DNA of 13,218 nt from UBA7985 sp965658725 (GCA_965658725.1 CBFHUI010000074.1:1-13218), one strand, 5' to 3'. Shown: positions 1 through 7,560, counted from the first letter of the stretch. Translations and numbers: made by a program. Notes: generated by a model from the letters alone, not told the origin.

Positions 1-1
1 C

Positions 2-739
2 GTGTCGCGGCTGGGCGTCAAAACGCACATTCTTCAGCGCGGCGACCGCCTGATGCAACGCGAGTTGGACGGAAAGGGCGCCAATATTCTCAATAGCTTC
101 CTCAGTCAGACTGGCGTGAAAGTGCTGACCGGGGCGGATTTTGAGGCGATTGAGGGCGAAGAGGATACAGCCGCATCAGCGGGCAGGGCGCGTGCCGTGG
201 TGCTAGGCGATAGCCGGCGCGTTCCTGCGGACGTTGTGCTCATCTGCGCTGGTGTGGTCCCAGACGTTGCTCTTGCGCGCTCAGCAGGCCTGAAGATCGA
301 CAGCGGGATCCTTGTTGATGGAGACATGGCCACGTCAGACCCGAGCATTTACGCCGTTGGCGATGCTGCGCAGACCAAACCCGCCTCGCCCGCGCTCTGG
401 CCCATTGGCACGCAGCACGGTGCGCGAGCCGCTGCCGCGATCCTCGGAACGCCTGCGCCGACCGCTCAAAGCCCCATCTACGTCCGCCTGAAGCACGACG
501 GCGTTTGTGTGTTCAGCTTTGGCAGCTTCCACAGGCAAGAGGACGGCGACGTGGAAATCGTGAGCCCTGCTGATCGAAAGATGGAGCACCGCCGCGTTCT
601 CCTCCGGGACGGCGTGCTTGTCGCCGCCCTGGCCGTCGGCGCACCCGGTGCAGACAAGCCACTGCTCCCATACCTCAGCGGTCAAACCATTCCAGAGGCC
701 CTCATCAAAGCGTGGCAGAACGACGACTGGGATGCCTAG
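2..739 (+). CDS. FAD-dependent NAD(P) oxidoreductase, C-terminal part (5' truncated by window edge)
   Basis: This is the C-terminal 245 residues of a pyridine nucleotide-disulfide-type flavoprotein reductase. The reading frame is open to the left edge, so the true start and the first FAD-binding GxGxxG lie outside the window. Visible features are the end of the NAD-binding fold (SRLGVKTHILQRGDRLM, residues 2-18), the ICAGVVPD turn at about 81-88, and the second FAD-binding motif, TSDPSIYAVGDAAQ at about 111-124. After it comes WPIGTQHGARAAAAILG and a C-terminal domain of about 100 residues. This layout fits the rubredoxin reductase/ferredoxin reductase/NirB N-terminal group, which passes electrons from NAD(P)H through FAD to a small redox partner. 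No partner gene is visible, so the acceptor cannot be named. It converges on cysQ. The family call is firm; the exact substrate is unknown. Confidence 0.85.
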   Translation: MSRLGVKTHILQRGDRLMQRELDGKGANILNSFLSQTGVKVLTGADFEAIEGEEDTAASAGRARAVVLGDSRRVPADVVLICAGVVPDVALARSAGLKIDSGILVDGDMATSDPSIYAVGDAAQTKPASPALWPIGTQHGARAAAAILGTPAPTAQSPIYVRLKHDGVCVFSFGSFHRQEDGDVEIVSPADRKMEHRRVLLRDGVLVAALAVGAPGADKPLLPYLSGQTIPEALIKAWQNDDWDA

Positions 740-744
740 AGCTG

Positions 745-766
745 GTGCGGCTTGGATGAGCCGCAC
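745..766 (+). terminator. Stem-loop after the oxidoreductase, possible terminator
   Basis: A perfect 8-bp stem, GTGCGGCT (745-752) and AGCCGCAC (759-766), has a 6-base loop and starts 6 bases after the stop codon. A second weak stem (AGCC/GGCT) follows and ends in only three T. The U-tract is therefore poor. It may stop transcription inefficiently or simply protect the mRNA 3' end. It lies in the gap between two convergent genes. Confidence 0.4.
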
Positions 767-839
767 AGCCTGAAGGGCTTTGCCAGCAAGCAAACCCAAA
801 GAACGTATAATGAATATTATGGAAAATAAGGATCAAGCC

Positions 840-1625
840 CTAGGCTGATACCACAGCGGGCAAGCCTACGATGAAGTGCGGGTTATCCAGACCTTCCTTG
901 CCATAGGTCAGCGGCGTGCGGTCTTCGAGCCGCAAGACCGCGGCGCCCGCAGCTTCGGCAACGGCTTGCCCCGCTGCTGTGTCCCACTCCATGGTCCGGC
1001 CCTGTCGCGGATAGAGGTCGGCAGCGGCTTCAGCGATGCGGCAGAACTTCAGGCTGGAGCCGGCCTTCACCACGTTTGCCACCCGCTGGCCCTGCAAGAG
1101 AGCTTCCAGCGCTGCTGGGTCAGCGTGTGAGCGGCTGGCGGTTACTGTCAGGCCCGCTTCAGGTACGGCGCGCAGCGCAATGGCTTTGCGGTCTGCGCCG
1201 CCGATCGACTGGCGGAACGCGCCTTCCGGTGATCCGGCCCAGGTCAGGCCCAGCGCAGGAGCGACAACAACGCCCATCACGGGGCGGCCGTTGTCGATCA
1301 GCGCGATGTTGACGGTGAACTCATCACGCTGATTGATGAACTCCTTGGTGCCGTCCAGCGGATCGACCAGCCAGAAGCGCGCGCCAACTGGGGCCGCGAA
1401 ACCCCGCGCTTCAGCGCTTTCCTCGGAGATGACTTCCACCCCGTCAATCAGGCCTTCCAGCTGGTCAACAATGTAGTGGTGCGCAGCCAGATCGGCGGCA
1501 GAGACAGGGCTATCGTCGGACTTCGCGTCCACTTGCAGATCGTCAGACCTGTAGAACCGAAGCGTTTCCGCCCCTGCACCTTCAGCGATTTCGATGATCG
1601 AGGCGACCATTTCGGACCAGTTCAT
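840..1625 (-). CDS. cysQ: 3'(2'),5'-bisphosphate nucleotidase CysQ
   Basis: A 261-residue member of the inositol monophosphatase superfamily that hydrolyses 3'-phosphoadenosine 5'-phosphate (PAP) to AMP. PAP is the inhibitory by-product of PAPS use in sulfate assimilation. The metal-binding signatures are all present: EES at residues 68-70, DPLDGTKEF at 88-96 and WDTAAGQA at 213-220. Length matches the family. The FxNxRxEFTVNIALI stretch after motif 1 favours CysQ over plain inositol monophosphatase. The chosen ATG has an AGGA Shine-Dalgarno about 8 bases upstream. It is divergent from the TfoX-domain gene, with only 76 bases between the two starts. A fused sulfate-activation enzyme (8955-10661) elsewhere in the window is in the same pathway. 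No key residue is missing. Confidence 0.93.
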   Translation of the reverse strand: MNWSEMVASIIEIAEGAGAETLRFYRSDDLQVDAKSDDSPVSAADLAAHHYIVDQLEGLIDGVEVISEESAEARGFAAPVGARFWLVDPLDGTKEFINQRDEFTVNIALIDNGRPVMGVVVAPALGLTWAGSPEGAFRQSIGGADRKAIALRAVPEAGLTVTASRSHADPAALEALLQGQRVANVVKAGSSLKFCRIAEAAADLYPRQGRTMEWDTAAGQAVAEAAGAAVLRLEDRTPLTYGKEGLDNPHFIVGLPAVVSA

Positions 1626-1701
1626 GGGGCTATCCTGCTTTCTGCTTGGAGGAGACTGTGATACGCACCGACCAATCTAAGGCAGACAAGAGCGCCCGAA
1701 C

Positions 1702-2031
1702 ATGCCCTATGAAGAGCAACTGGCCGACCGCTTGCGCATTGCTTTGACGGATCATGACGCCGTTTATGAGCGCAAGATGTTTGGGGGTCTGTGTTTCATG
1801 AAGCGCGGGAACATGCTGTGCGGCGTCATGGGCAAGGATTTCATGTTTCGTGTTGGGGCTCCGGGCATGTCTGAGGCACTCAGTCAGCCCGGCGCGCGGC
1901 CCGTGCAGTTCGGTGACCGGGCGCCCATGACGGGTTTTGTCTTTGTTCAAGCCCAGGCGGCTCACGGTGACGTCATCGACGACTGGATCGTGCGCGCTGC
2001 AGCCTTCAACGCCACCCTACCCGCCAAATGA
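1702..2031 (+). CDS. TfoX N-terminal domain protein
   Basis: A 109-residue single-domain protein. The conserved N-terminal part has the pattern of the TfoX_N family: an N-terminal helix, then RKMFGGLCFMKRGNMLCGV (residues about 24-42) and MFRVG, followed by a short C-terminal helix. The C-terminal TfoX domain that completes gamma-proteobacterial competence regulators is absent, so a role in competence should not be assumed. Stand-alone TfoX_N proteins are common in Alphaproteobacteria and their role is not established. The start is the first ATG in frame; only a weak purine stretch (aaggcaga, about 12 bases upstream) could serve as ribosome binding site. It is divergent from cysQ and convergent with gcrA, sharing a short gap that holds the gcrA terminator. 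Confidence 0.82.
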   Translation: MPYEEQLADRLRIALTDHDAVYERKMFGGLCFMKRGNMLCGVMGKDFMFRVGAPGMSEALSQPGARPVQFGDRAPMTGFVFVQAQAAHGDVIDDWIVRAAAFNATLPAK

Positions 2032-2037
2032 ACGCAC

Positions 2038-2068
2038 AAAAAAAGGCGTCGCGAACAGGCGACGCCTT
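2038..2068 (-). terminator. Intrinsic terminator of gcrA
   Basis: A perfect 10-bp stem, AAGGCGTCGC (2043-2052) with GCGACGCCTT (2059-2068), has a 6-base loop. On the minus strand it is followed by seven consecutive T (plus-strand A-run 2038-2044). It begins about 40 bases after the gcrA stop. On the plus strand only two T follow, so it would serve the convergent TfoX-domain gene poorly. Confidence 0.85.
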
Positions 2069-2108
2069 GGGATCTGCCGCTGACTGATCATCAGCGCGCT
2101 GATTCCGC

Positions 2109-2513
2109 CTAGCGGCGGTTGCTGCTGCCCGTGGTCGGACGATTTGCAGCCCGCTCCCGATCACGGCGACCGGCAGGAATGTAGGCGATGTCGTAGTGTT
2201 CCTGACAGTAAGGCTTACCGGCCAGCGCACCCTTGCCGCAAAAGCGGAAACCGGGCTCGTTGGGATGGCCGATGGGCCACATGCAAGTCGGGCCGCGAGA
2301 AGCGGACTTGACGGCCATGACTTTGGAACGCGTCGGACGCTTCGCGCCAGTGGCGCGCTTGATTGGGCTAGGACGAGGCGGCAAACCCAAGCGATGGGCT
2401 TTGCCCACGACGGCGTTCTTGGTCACACCCAATTTACGTCCGATCTCAGACGTAGAAAGACCTTCGCCCCATAGTTCTTTGAGCTGGTCAATCTGATCTT
2501 CTGTCCAGGCCAT
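2109..2513 (-). CDS. gcrA: GcrA family cell-cycle regulator
   Basis: A 134-residue protein with the hallmark GcrA N-terminus, MAWTEDQIDQLKELWGEGLS, followed by the SEIGRKLGVTKNAVVGKAHRLGL helix-turn-helix (about 22-44). A basic linker follows. The C-terminal region has Cys77, Cys92, Cys103 and His106 (PTCMWPIG, FRFCGK, PYCQEHYDIAYIP); it is the RNA-polymerase-contacting part in characterised GcrA. In Caulobacter, GcrA associates with sigma-70 RNA polymerase and activates promoters bearing CcrM-methylated GANTC sites. The start ATG has GAGGGA about 6 bases upstream. Two GANTC sites lie in its own upstream region. The gene is monocistronic as far as visible: a 209-base gap separates it from the sigma-54 activator gene on the same strand, and an intrinsic terminator follows. 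Confidence 0.95.
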   Translation of the reverse strand: MAWTEDQIDQLKELWGEGLSTSEIGRKLGVTKNAVVGKAHRLGLPPRPSPIKRATGAKRPTRSKVMAVKSASRGPTCMWPIGHPNEPGFRFCGKGALAGKPYCQEHYDIAYIPAGRRDRERAANRPTTGSSNRR

Positions 2514-2567
2514 GAGCGTCCCTCGTTTTTCTTGTGCTTCCGCTCTTCCTGCCGAGAGCGAGGCACC

Positions 2568-2642
2568 GACTCCAACAAAAATGTGGAAAACGTTAGTAGA
2601 TCACGGAGTTAGTGGTTTTTACGCACCACATCCCGAAGAATC
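2568..2642. promoter_or_regulatory. Two GANTC methylation sites upstream of gcrA
   Basis: GACTC at 2568-2572 and GAATC at 2638-2642 lie 55 and 125 bases upstream of the gcrA start. GANTC is the CcrM methylation site through which GcrA acts. I saw no GANTC in the other upstream regions I scanned except that of the hybrid kinase. The surrounding 2514-2722 gap also has two GTTAGT direct repeats 16 bases apart (2592 and 2608). I see no clean -35/-10 pair and no gene in this gap. Confidence 0.45.
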
Positions 2643-2722
2643 TACGCTAAGGGCGCATAATCACTAGGTTTTTCGGCAGATAATGAAATCGCACTAATTT
2701 TGGCTTTGGGACGATGTTGCCC

Positions 2723-4177
2723 CTATTTCACCGTACGTTTGCGGTAAACGCTTGACGGAGAAATCTCCAACATGGAGGCGGCCTTGTTGACGTTGCCTCC
2801 CGTAACTTCGAGCGCACGGTCGATCATTTCCTGCTCGACGACCCACATAGGCCTTAAATCACCCTCATTGACGTTGTTTGCCGGGGGCATGGCCACCGGC
2901 ATGGGTGAGGGTTGAATGATCGCGGGTGTGGTATCTGTCGCAGCGCTGCGGTCGATCATCGGCAGGATCCCTGCCCCGACGCTGATCGGGTTCATTTGAT
3001 CCTCTGTCAGCATGACTTGCTCAAGTGGCGGCATCATATTCAGCGTGACCAGCGGACCATTGTGCAGAACGACCACGTTGCGCACCACGTTCTGCAGCTG
3101 GCGAATGTTGCCGGGCCACGTGTAGCGCATCAGCAGCGCTTGAACCTGTTCGTCGAAGTCCTTGAAATCCTTCTGATCCCGTTCCGCGAAGCGGCGCAGG
3201 AAGTTGCGTGCGATCTCGATCACGTCACCTCCCCGCTCTCGCAAAGACGGCAAGGCAATTGGAATGACGTTCAGCCGGTAATACAAATCTTCTCGGAACC
3301 GACCGGAGCGCACGTCACTCCAGGCGTCGCGGTTGGTTGCGCAGATGATGCGCGCGTTGGAATTCTCGAGCTTTGACGAGCCAACCGGCTGGAACGTCCC
3401 CGACTGCAGGAACCGCAACAGCTTGGCCTGCAGGCTGATGTCCATCTCCCCGATTTCGTCGAGAAACAGTGTACCGTTGTGCGCCATTTCTGCGGCCCCT
3501 GCCCGGTCGGTCGTGGCCCCGGTAAAGGCCCCTTTGACGTGGCCAAAGAGCTCGGACTCGATCAGGTCTTTAGGAATGGCAGCGCAGTTCAGAACCGTGA
3601 GGTTCCCGTCTCCGCGCGGCGAGGCGCGGTGCACGGCTTGCGCCACAAGTTCCTTACCCGTCCCGGTCTCCCCGGTGATGAACACTGTTGCATCGGTCGG
3701 TGCGGCAGAGTCGATGGTGCGGTAGACCGCCTGCATGGCCAGTGAACTGCCAATCATCTCATCGTAGGACGGGCGATCCAATTGCTCATAGACGGAGATT
3801 TTTGATTTCAGCTGCCGCATCTCGCGCGCGCTGGCCAGCGTCTGGATCAACCGCTCTTGTGCGAATGGCTTCACCAGAAAGTCGTTTGCCCCCAGCCGCA
3901 TCGCATCAACAGCCACGTTGATCGAACCGTGCGCGGTCATGACGAGAGTGGTGGTGCCGAGTTCTTCTTCTGCAATCTTTTCGAGGATTTGCTGACCGTC
4001 CATGTCAGGCAGCTTGAGGTCCAGCAGCAGCAACTCCGGACGCTTTTCCCGCAGGATCCGTAGGCCCGACGTGCCCGTCTCGGCTGTAAGGATCTCGAAG
4101 GGCTCTTTCTGCAGGAACCCCTGATACATATGCAACATCGAAGGCGAGTCTTCGATTATCAGCAGTTTAGCCGGCAT
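2723..4177 (-). CDS. Sigma-54-dependent response regulator, LuxO/NtrC type
   Basis: With the start at 4177 this is a 484-residue activator with receiver, AAA+ and Fis-type DNA-binding domains. The receiver has Glu9/Asp10, the phospho-acceptor Asp53 in LLLLDLKLPDMDG, and Lys103 in FLVKPF. The AAA+ domain has Walker A GETGTGKE (169-176), an intact GAFTGA loop (216-221) for sigma-54 contact, Walker B LFLDEIGE, and the arginine-finger region GRFREDLYYRLNV. A proline-rich linker (about 381-440) leads to the C-terminal helix-turn-helix, GNVNKAASMLEISPSSVYRK, which resembles the LuxO tail. The frame extends 43 codons upstream to an ATG at 4306. That extension has many A/T-ending codons and lies outside the receiver fold, so I prefer MPAKLLIIEDSPSM. 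It is divergent from a hybrid kinase with an HPt domain, its likely phosphodonor. Confidence 0.93.
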   Translation of the reverse strand: MPAKLLIIEDSPSMLHMYQGFLQKEPFEILTAETGTSGLRILREKRPELLLLDLKLPDMDGQQILEKIAEEELGTTTLVMTAHGSINVAVDAMRLGANDFLVKPFAQERLIQTLASAREMRQLKSKISVYEQLDRPSYDEMIGSSLAMQAVYRTIDSAAPTDATVFITGETGTGKELVAQAVHRASPRGDGNLTVLNCAAIPKDLIESELFGHVKGAFTGATTDRAGAAEMAHNGTLFLDEIGEMDISLQAKLLRFLQSGTFQPVGSSKLENSNARIICATNRDAWSDVRSGRFREDLYYRLNVIPIALPSLRERGGDVIEIARNFLRRFAERDQKDFKDFDEQVQALLMRYTWPGNIRQLQNVVRNVVVLHNGPLVTLNMMPPLEQVMLTEDQMNPISVGAGILPMIDRSAATDTTPAIIQPSPMPVAMPPANNVNEGDLRPMWVVEQEMIDRALEVTGGNVNKAASMLEISPSSVYRKRTVK

Positions 4178-4630
4178 CGTTGGTCCCGAAGCTCCCAGTA
4201 ACTCGTCCCCCAATGCCTTAAACAAAGGAGAACGGCGCCAGATCGCTTGGAACCGTGTGTAAGTTCGTTCGCGATCAATCACACGACTGGAGTTGGTCTT
4301 TCCCATGCTCGATCAATTGCCGCCGTTGTTTGCTGCGTAAGCTATCGCTCAGCGACCAGCCCTTGCGGTAAAAACCACCGCAGCAGGGGCGTTAGAAATG
4401 TCTTGAAACCATTCCTAGGGGATACGCCTCTGCTACGTGGCGGGTAACCGCCTTAGTAAACAATGCGAACAGTAGACCAAGTGCGCCTCACTATTTTTAG
4501 CAAGGAACTCAGCACCTTAGGTTTAGACCACGGCGCGCCCGCGCCCTCCTCGTGACAATTCAATCTTCCTGATCGTCAATTTGACAAAACGATCACACTC
4601 ACGCAAGCCTTCGCCCGCGTTCCGTCGGAG

Positions 4631-4671
4631 GACTGTACTAAAAAAGAAACATAGAATGCTAGGGTACAGTC
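4631..4671. repeat. 8-bp inverted repeat upstream of the hybrid kinase
   Basis: GACTGTAC (4631-4638) and its exact complement GTACAGTC (4664-4671) are separated by 25 A-rich bases, about 125 bases before the kinase start. No T-run follows on either strand, so it is not an intrinsic terminator. The arm-to-arm distance of about three helical turns (33 bases) would suit a dimer or tetramer binding both arms. As RNA it would be a long-looped hairpin. Confidence 0.45.
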
Positions 4672-4713
4672 TGGAGCCGCAAAAAAAATAGTGTTTAGTG
4701 CAGTAAATTCAGC

Positions 4714-4763
4714 GATTCACAACCTCAAGAGTGAGGAAGTGTTAGCGTTACCGCTATCGATTC
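4714..4763. promoter_or_regulatory. Two GANTC sites upstream of the hybrid kinase
   Basis: GATTC at 4714-4718 and GATTC at 4759-4763 lie 83 and 38 bases before the preferred kinase start. With gcrA encoded 2 kb away, these could make the kinase promoter sensitive to CcrM methylation. No clear -35/-10 elements are visible around them. Confidence 0.35.
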
Positions 4764-4796
4764 TGTTTTGTTGCTCAACGAGGCTTGAGAGGCAGC

Positions 4797-7496
4797 ATGA
4801 AAATTGCTCCTCTATTTGTGAAAGGCGACCCTGCTAACTGTAGCAAGAACACCGTAAGTTGGATCGTAAGAGGATATGGGATCAACCGCTCTATGAGCTC
4901 TGAGCACAAAGAGGATATCAGCAACCTGAGGGCGTCAGTCGACGCGGCGCAGGCTGCTGTGAATACCGCTCAGGCGCGAGAGCGAGAGGCCCGGGAGGAA
5001 ACCGAGTTTGTGCTCGCCTGCCTGCGTGAGCTCGGCGATGCTGAGAACTTGGCTGCGGTCTACGACCGCGCGCTCGACTTGCTGCGAGATGAGTTTGGGT
5101 TTGACGAGGCCTTCATCGTCCGGGCGCCCTTCACCGGAGAGAGCTATTCAACGGTGGCGACCACGCACGAAGCTTTCGCGTCCGTCTCGCTGGTTCACAA
5201 TACGGACTTGGAGACAGTGAAGGCCGGTAAGGCGGTTCATTTGGCCGACATGCGGGCGGTGCCGTGGTTTGCAGAGCTGCCGGGCAGTGCTCAAGCACGG
5301 ATGGCCGCGACGCTGCTGGTTCCGATACCGCAGGATATTGGCGCTATGGCCATCATCTGCACCACTGAACAGCGCGGCGGCCTGGCGCATGCGCCACTGC
5401 AAGCCGCGCAGCGTTTCGGCTGGCTGGTGGCGCAGGCCTTGCGAACGACGCGGGTTCGCGAGGATGAGTTGCAGTCGGCGTTGGTGCGGTTGTCGTCGCA
5501 GGCCGAACGGGACCAGACGGACTTCATGCTGGCGGCTGTGGACGCGCTGGGTGAAGGTGTTTTTGTTGTAGACGCGCAACAGCGGATCATCGTGACGAAC
5601 GAGCGCTACCGTCAGCTCTATCACGAGCTTGCAGACATGTACGTGCCGGGCCTGAACATCGAAGAAATCTGGTTGCTTGAGCGGCAATCAGGTTTCGTCA
5701 CCATGCTGGACCTTCCTGAAGACGCGGCAATCAACAAGGCTGAGGGCTGGCTGGGCACCACGCGCACTGACCGCCACAGCTTGCGCGACGGGCGAACCAT
5801 CCGCGCCACAGACCGGCGCCTGCCCAATGGCTGGATCGTCGGCGTCCGGGTCGATATTTCGGAGCTGGCGCAGAAAGAACGCGACCTGACCGTTGCGCGC
5901 AACCAGGCGCAGGCGGCCAGCGCGGTGAAAACCGAGTTCCTTGCCACCGTCAGCCACGAAATTCGAACCCCGCTGAACGCCATTCTTGGGATGCTTGGGC
6001 TGATTCAGCGCGATCAACTCAGCGACTCACAGCAGGAATACGTCTCCGTCGCCACAACATCCGCACGCAACCTACTGATGCTGCTCAACGACATCCTCGA
6101 CGTCTCCAAGATGGAGGCCGGCAAGCTGATGCTGGAGGATGAAGACGTGATCCTCGCCCAGCTCGTGCGCGAAGTGGTTCAGCTCTATCAGGACGCCGCA
6201 GACGCCAAGGCGCTCAAGCTGACCTGGGCGCTCGACCCCAACCTGCCCGTTGCCGTGCGTGCGGATGGGGGGCGCTTGCGTCAGGTGTTGATCAACTTCG
6301 TCTCCAACGCCATCAAGTTCACCGATCACGGCTGGGTTAATCTGAGCCTGCAGCAGGCCGAAGCCCAGCCCCGGGAAAACGAAAGGGTCCGGCTGCGCTT
6401 CAGCGTACAGGACACTGGTGCTGGCATCTCCGAAACCGCTCAAGAGCGTCTGTTCCAAGCTTTTGAGCAAGTCGGGGCATCGGTGGAAAAGCGCCAGGGC
6501 GGAACGGGTCTGGGCCTGAACATCTGCCACCGTATCGCCGAGGCGATGGACGGGGAAACCGGCGCGGATTCCTCTTTGGGACGAGGCTCAACCTTTTGGT
6601 TTGAAGCGGAGTTCCCGATCGCCTCTGTCCTTGGTTACAGCCACGCGCCTGCGCTGAACACCGAGGAACCAAGGCAAGAAGTCAGGGGCGATGATGCGCT
6701 GCGGATTCTTGTTGCTGATGACAGTCCTTCGAACCAGCTGCTGATACGGGCCATGCTGCGCCCAACCGGTCACCACCTCGACATCGTCTCAGACGGTCTG
6801 GAGGCAGTGCGTGCCGTCGAAACCCTGCCCTACGATGTTGTCTTCCTGGACATCTCAATGCCGGAAATGGATGGCCGCGAAGCTCTGGCAGAAATCCTGC
6901 AGCGTCAGCAGGACGGACAACTTGCCCGCCAGGAGCTTGATCCAACCGTCCTGCCCCTGTCCATTATCGCCATCACTGCAAATGTCATGAAGGGCGACCG
7001 GGAGAAGTTCATGCGCGACGGCTTTTCAGAAGTCATCGCCAAGCCGTTTAATGAAAAAGACCTACTCGACGCTATCGAGGCGCACGCCCCGCATCAGCGC
7101 CAATTGAACCGGCCAGCCGTGGTTGTCCGAACCGACACACTGTCTGATAGTGATGTCGCCGTTCCTGAGCCCGGTGATCCCCAAGCCATTGATCAATCCG
7201 TCCTCGACAGGCTTCTGGAAACCTTTGGTGCCGATTTCTTCTCCACGTCCATTTCCATCTTCACAGACGAAATCGACGGTCGGATGATGCTGCTAGGAAA
7301 CCCCTCAGTCAGTCTGGACGTCACGCGGCGGGAAGCTCACGCCATCAAGGGGTCCTCAGCCAGTTACGGGCTGACCGCGCTATCTGCGCTCGCAGCTCAG
7401 CTCGAGGAAACACCAGAACGGCGGGAAACCGCTTTGTCACAAATGAACCGGCACTGGGATCACGCGCGGGCGCTTTTGAAAAGTAAGTGTCTCTAG
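4797..7496 (+). CDS. Soluble hybrid histidine kinase: coiled coil-GAF-PAS-HisKA-HATPase-REC-HPt
   Basis: About 899 residues with no transmembrane segment. An N-terminal Ala/Glu-rich coiled coil precedes a GAF-like domain (about 60-205), then a PAS domain whose sequence includes ALGEGVFVVDAQQRIIVTNE. HisKA follows with phospho-His387 in FLATVSHEIRTPLNAILG. HATPase_c has the N-box NFVSNAIKF (Asn about 504), DTGAGIS and GGTGLGLNI. The receiver has ADDSPSN and Asp685 in VVFLDISMPEMDG. A C-terminal HPt has His848 in REAHAIKGSSASYGL. All relay residues are present. ATG 4797 has GAGAGG 4-5 bases upstream. A frame start at TTG 4785 and a later ATG at 4893 (MSSEHKEDISNL) are alternatives; codon use before 4893 is less GC3-rich, so 4893 is a serious rival. 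It is divergent from the LuxO-type regulator, its probable partner. The input signal is unknown. Confidence 0.93.
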   Translation: MKIAPLFVKGDPANCSKNTVSWIVRGYGINRSMSSEHKEDISNLRASVDAAQAAVNTAQAREREAREETEFVLACLRELGDAENLAAVYDRALDLLRDEFGFDEAFIVRAPFTGESYSTVATTHEAFASVSLVHNTDLETVKAGKAVHLADMRAVPWFAELPGSAQARMAATLLVPIPQDIGAMAIICTTEQRGGLAHAPLQAAQRFGWLVAQALRTTRVREDELQSALVRLSSQAERDQTDFMLAAVDALGEGVFVVDAQQRIIVTNERYRQLYHELADMYVPGLNIEEIWLLERQSGFVTMLDLPEDAAINKAEGWLGTTRTDRHSLRDGRTIRATDRRLPNGWIVGVRVDISELAQKERDLTVARNQAQAASAVKTEFLATVSHEIRTPLNAILGMLGLIQRDQLSDSQQEYVSVATTSARNLLMLLNDILDVSKMEAGKLMLEDEDVILAQLVREVVQLYQDAADAKALKLTWALDPNLPVAVRADGGRLRQVLINFVSNAIKFTDHGWVNLSLQQAEAQPRENERVRLRFSVQDTGAGISETAQERLFQAFEQVGASVEKRQGGTGLGLNICHRIAEAMDGETGADSSLGRGSTFWFEAEFPIASVLGYSHAPALNTEEPRQEVRGDDALRILVADDSPSNQLLIRAMLRPTGHHLDIVSDGLEAVRAVETLPYDVVFLDISMPEMDGREALAEILQRQQDGQLARQELDPTVLPLSIIAITANVMKGDREKFMRDGFSEVIAKPFNEKDLLDAIEAHAPHQRQLNRPAVVVRTDTLSDSDVAVPEPGDPQAIDQSVLDRLLETFGADFFSTSISIFTDEIDGRMMLLGNPSVSLDVTRREAHAIKGSSASYGLTALSALAAQLEETPERRETALSQMNRHWDHARALLKSKCL

Positions 7497-7560
7497 CCGC
7501 CTGCCGGGGTTTGAAAACCGATTGAGGTGGCCCGGCGAGCATGGTACCCACGCCCAGTTC

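Larger units (their letters stand above)
4178..4796. other. Gene-free divergent intergenic region with several inverted repeats
   Basis: About 620 bases separate the starts of the sigma-54 activator and the hybrid kinase. I see no convincing protein gene; short frames here lack good start sites and coding character. Contents include alternative stems at 4331-4386, the small hairpin TCGCT/AGCGA at 4345-4355, and a GTAA-tetraloop hairpin GGCGG/CCGCC at 4439-4452. A compact dyad GTCAA-T-TTGAC lies at 4575-4585, nested inside GATCGT (4571-4576) and ACGATC (4589-4594). An 8-bp inverted repeat is at 4631-4671 and two GANTC sites at 4714 and 4759. A TTGACA hexamer (4581-4586) lacks a good -10 at 17 bases. 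No well-matched sigma-54 promoter was found on either strand. Confidence 0.6.

Noticed and set aside
807..820. AT-rich inverted repeat ATAAT-GAAT-ATTAT between convergent genes
   Set aside because: Short and AT-only, with no adjacent T-run or start site; probably chance in a small AT-rich spacer.
1702..2031. Competence regulator TfoX/Sxy
   Set aside because: Only the N-terminal domain is present and no competence gene is nearby, so a competence role is not supported.
2707..2720. Sigma-54-like TGGGACG...TTGC on the plus strand
   Set aside because: The spacing between GG and GC is 9 bases instead of the strict 10, and it points antisense into the activator gene.
4293..4426. GG-N10-GC matches at about 4294 and 4419 on the plus strand and one on the minus strand near 4464
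   Set aside because: Each has a poor -24 half (GGTCTT, GGATAC, GGTCTA) and no more matches than chance allows.
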